From Actinomycetes bacterium (lineage in GTDB: Bacteria; Actinomycetota; Acidimicrobiia; Acidimicrobiales; Bog-793), in NCBI GenBank assembly GCA_021823365.1, contig JAKAOD010000126.1, forward strand, positions 1-7,913: a stretch of DNA of 7,913 nt, in the 5' to 3' direction. The translations under genes were made by a program, and so were the position numbers. Each line of letters starts with the position of its first letter. Positions within the stretch are counted from its first letter, which is position 1. Under the pieces are notes generated by a model. The model was not told the origin of the DNA. It made no database searches and worked only from the letters and a program-made list of their open reading frames with translations. Shown here one piece after another: positions 7,371-7,913 of the stretch.

Positions 7371-7913
7371 CTACCCCGCCGGGAAGCGCATCGACGGCTC
7401 GGCGCCGGCTCCCATCGGCGTCGGTCCCCGCCGCTCGAGGAGATGGTGCGCCGCCGCGGCGATCATCGCCGCGTTGTCCGTGCACATCGCCCGGCTCGGG
7501 AGGTAGACGCCGAGTCCGGCCTCCTTGCAGGCGGCGGCGAGCCGCTCGCGAAGCGGCGCGTTGGCGGCGACGCCGCCGGCGAGGCAGATCGAGCGCGCTC
7601 CCGAGCTACGGGCGGCCTCGAGCGCCTTCGCGCTGAGGACGTCGACGACCGCCGCCTGGAACGACGCTGCGACGTCCGGGGTCGACACCCCCGGATGCGC
7701 CGTGACGTGCTTCACGACGGCGGTCTTCAGCCCGCTGAAGGAGAAGTCGAGCCCCTCGCCGAGCATCGGGCGCGGGAAGGCGACCGCCGAGGCGTCCCCC
7801 TCGTGGGCCGCCCGCTCGATCGCCGGGCCGCCGGGGTAGCCGAGCCCGAGGAAGCGCGCCACCTTGTCGAACGCCTCGCCCGCCGCGTCGTCTACGGTCT
7901 CGCCGATGATCTC
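7371..7913 (-). CDS. tsaD: TsaD, tRNA N6-threonylcarbamoyladenosine transferase (N-terminus outside window)
   Basis: TsaD transfers the threonylcarbamoyl group to A37 of tRNAs that read ANN codons, working with TsaB and TsaE. The visible 180 residues are the C-terminal half of a protein that is usually about 340 long. The frame is open to the right edge and begins EIIGETVDDAAGEAFDKVAR, a signature of the family. YPGGPAIERAA, FSFSGLKTAVVKH, LAGGVAANAPLRERLA and MCTDNAAMIA follow; the last carries the conserved active-site Asp (146th visible residue). The metal-binding HxxxH motif would lie upstream, outside the window. The codon at 7862 is GTG within the conserved DKVAR motif and is not a start. 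Third codon positions are nearly all G or C, as for a native core gene. It lies upstream of cas3 on the same strand, with a 253-bp gap, and has no functional link to CRISPR. The identification is secure. Confidence 0.97.
   Translation of the reverse strand, partial: EIIGETVDDAAGEAFDKVARFLGLGYPGGPAIERAAHEGDASAVAFPRPMLGEGLDFSFSGLKTAVVKHVTAHPGVSTPDVAASFQAAVVDVLSAKALEAARSSGARSICLAGGVAANAPLRERLAAACKEAGLGVYLPSRAMCTDNAAMIAAAAHHLLERRGPTPMGAGAEPSMRFPAG

Noticed and set aside
7350..7400. Terminator after tsaD
   Set aside because: There are GC-rich short palindromes such as GCCGGC, but no long stem followed by a T run.
6596..7636. Plus-strand open frame of 346 codons spanning the cas3 start, the gap and part of tsaD
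   Set aside because: It is antisense to two well-supported genes and turns into long Arg- and Pro-rich runs; no family features are seen.
7371..7862. tsaD as a complete 163-codon gene starting at 7862
   Set aside because: The codon at 7862 is GTG inside the conserved DKVAR motif. The frame continues upstream with family sequence to the window edge, so the gene is cut by the window and does not start here.

Overview
The window carries most of a type I-G (formerly I-U) CRISPR-Cas interference operon on the minus strand, next to the 3' part of the housekeeping gene tsaD. Base composition is strongly GC-rich, and third codon positions in tsaD are almost all G or C. This suits a high-GC bacterium, plausibly an actinobacterium, but nothing in the window fixes the taxon.

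Layout, read in the direction of transcription (right to left): tsaD enters at the right edge (7913) without its N-terminus and stops at 7371. A 253-bp gap (7118-7370) follows. It holds a possible remnant of a plus-strand gene and a weak candidate promoter. Next come four tightly packed cas genes: cas3 (7117-4667), csx17/cas8g (4670-2271), csb1/cas7g (2284-1289) and csb2, a cas5-cas6 fusion (1286 to the left edge). The junctions are a 4-nt ATGA overlap, a 14-nt overlap and a 2-nt gap, so this looks like one mRNA with coupled translation. The csb2 frame has no stop codon before position 1, so its 3' end lies outside the window.

How they work together, from knowledge of the family: Csb2 cuts pre-crRNA and stays on the crRNA, several Csb1 subunits coat the spacer, and Csx17 is the large subunit. 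Cas3 unwinds and degrades the target DNA. Here Cas3 has the arrangement typical of this subtype, with the HD nuclease domain after the helicase instead of before it. The gene order is the one I know from the Geobacter-type locus, where a cas4-cas1 fusion, cas2 and the repeat array lie beyond csb2. Those would be left of this window. No adaptation gene and no CRISPR repeat is visible here.

The system as a whole is of a known type. The points most worth a second look are an internal start with a good ribosome binding site inside csx17, just after an acidic linker; a perfect 15-bp tandem duplication in csx17; the possible gene remnant converging on tsaD; and the lower GC at third codon positions in csx17 than in tsaD.
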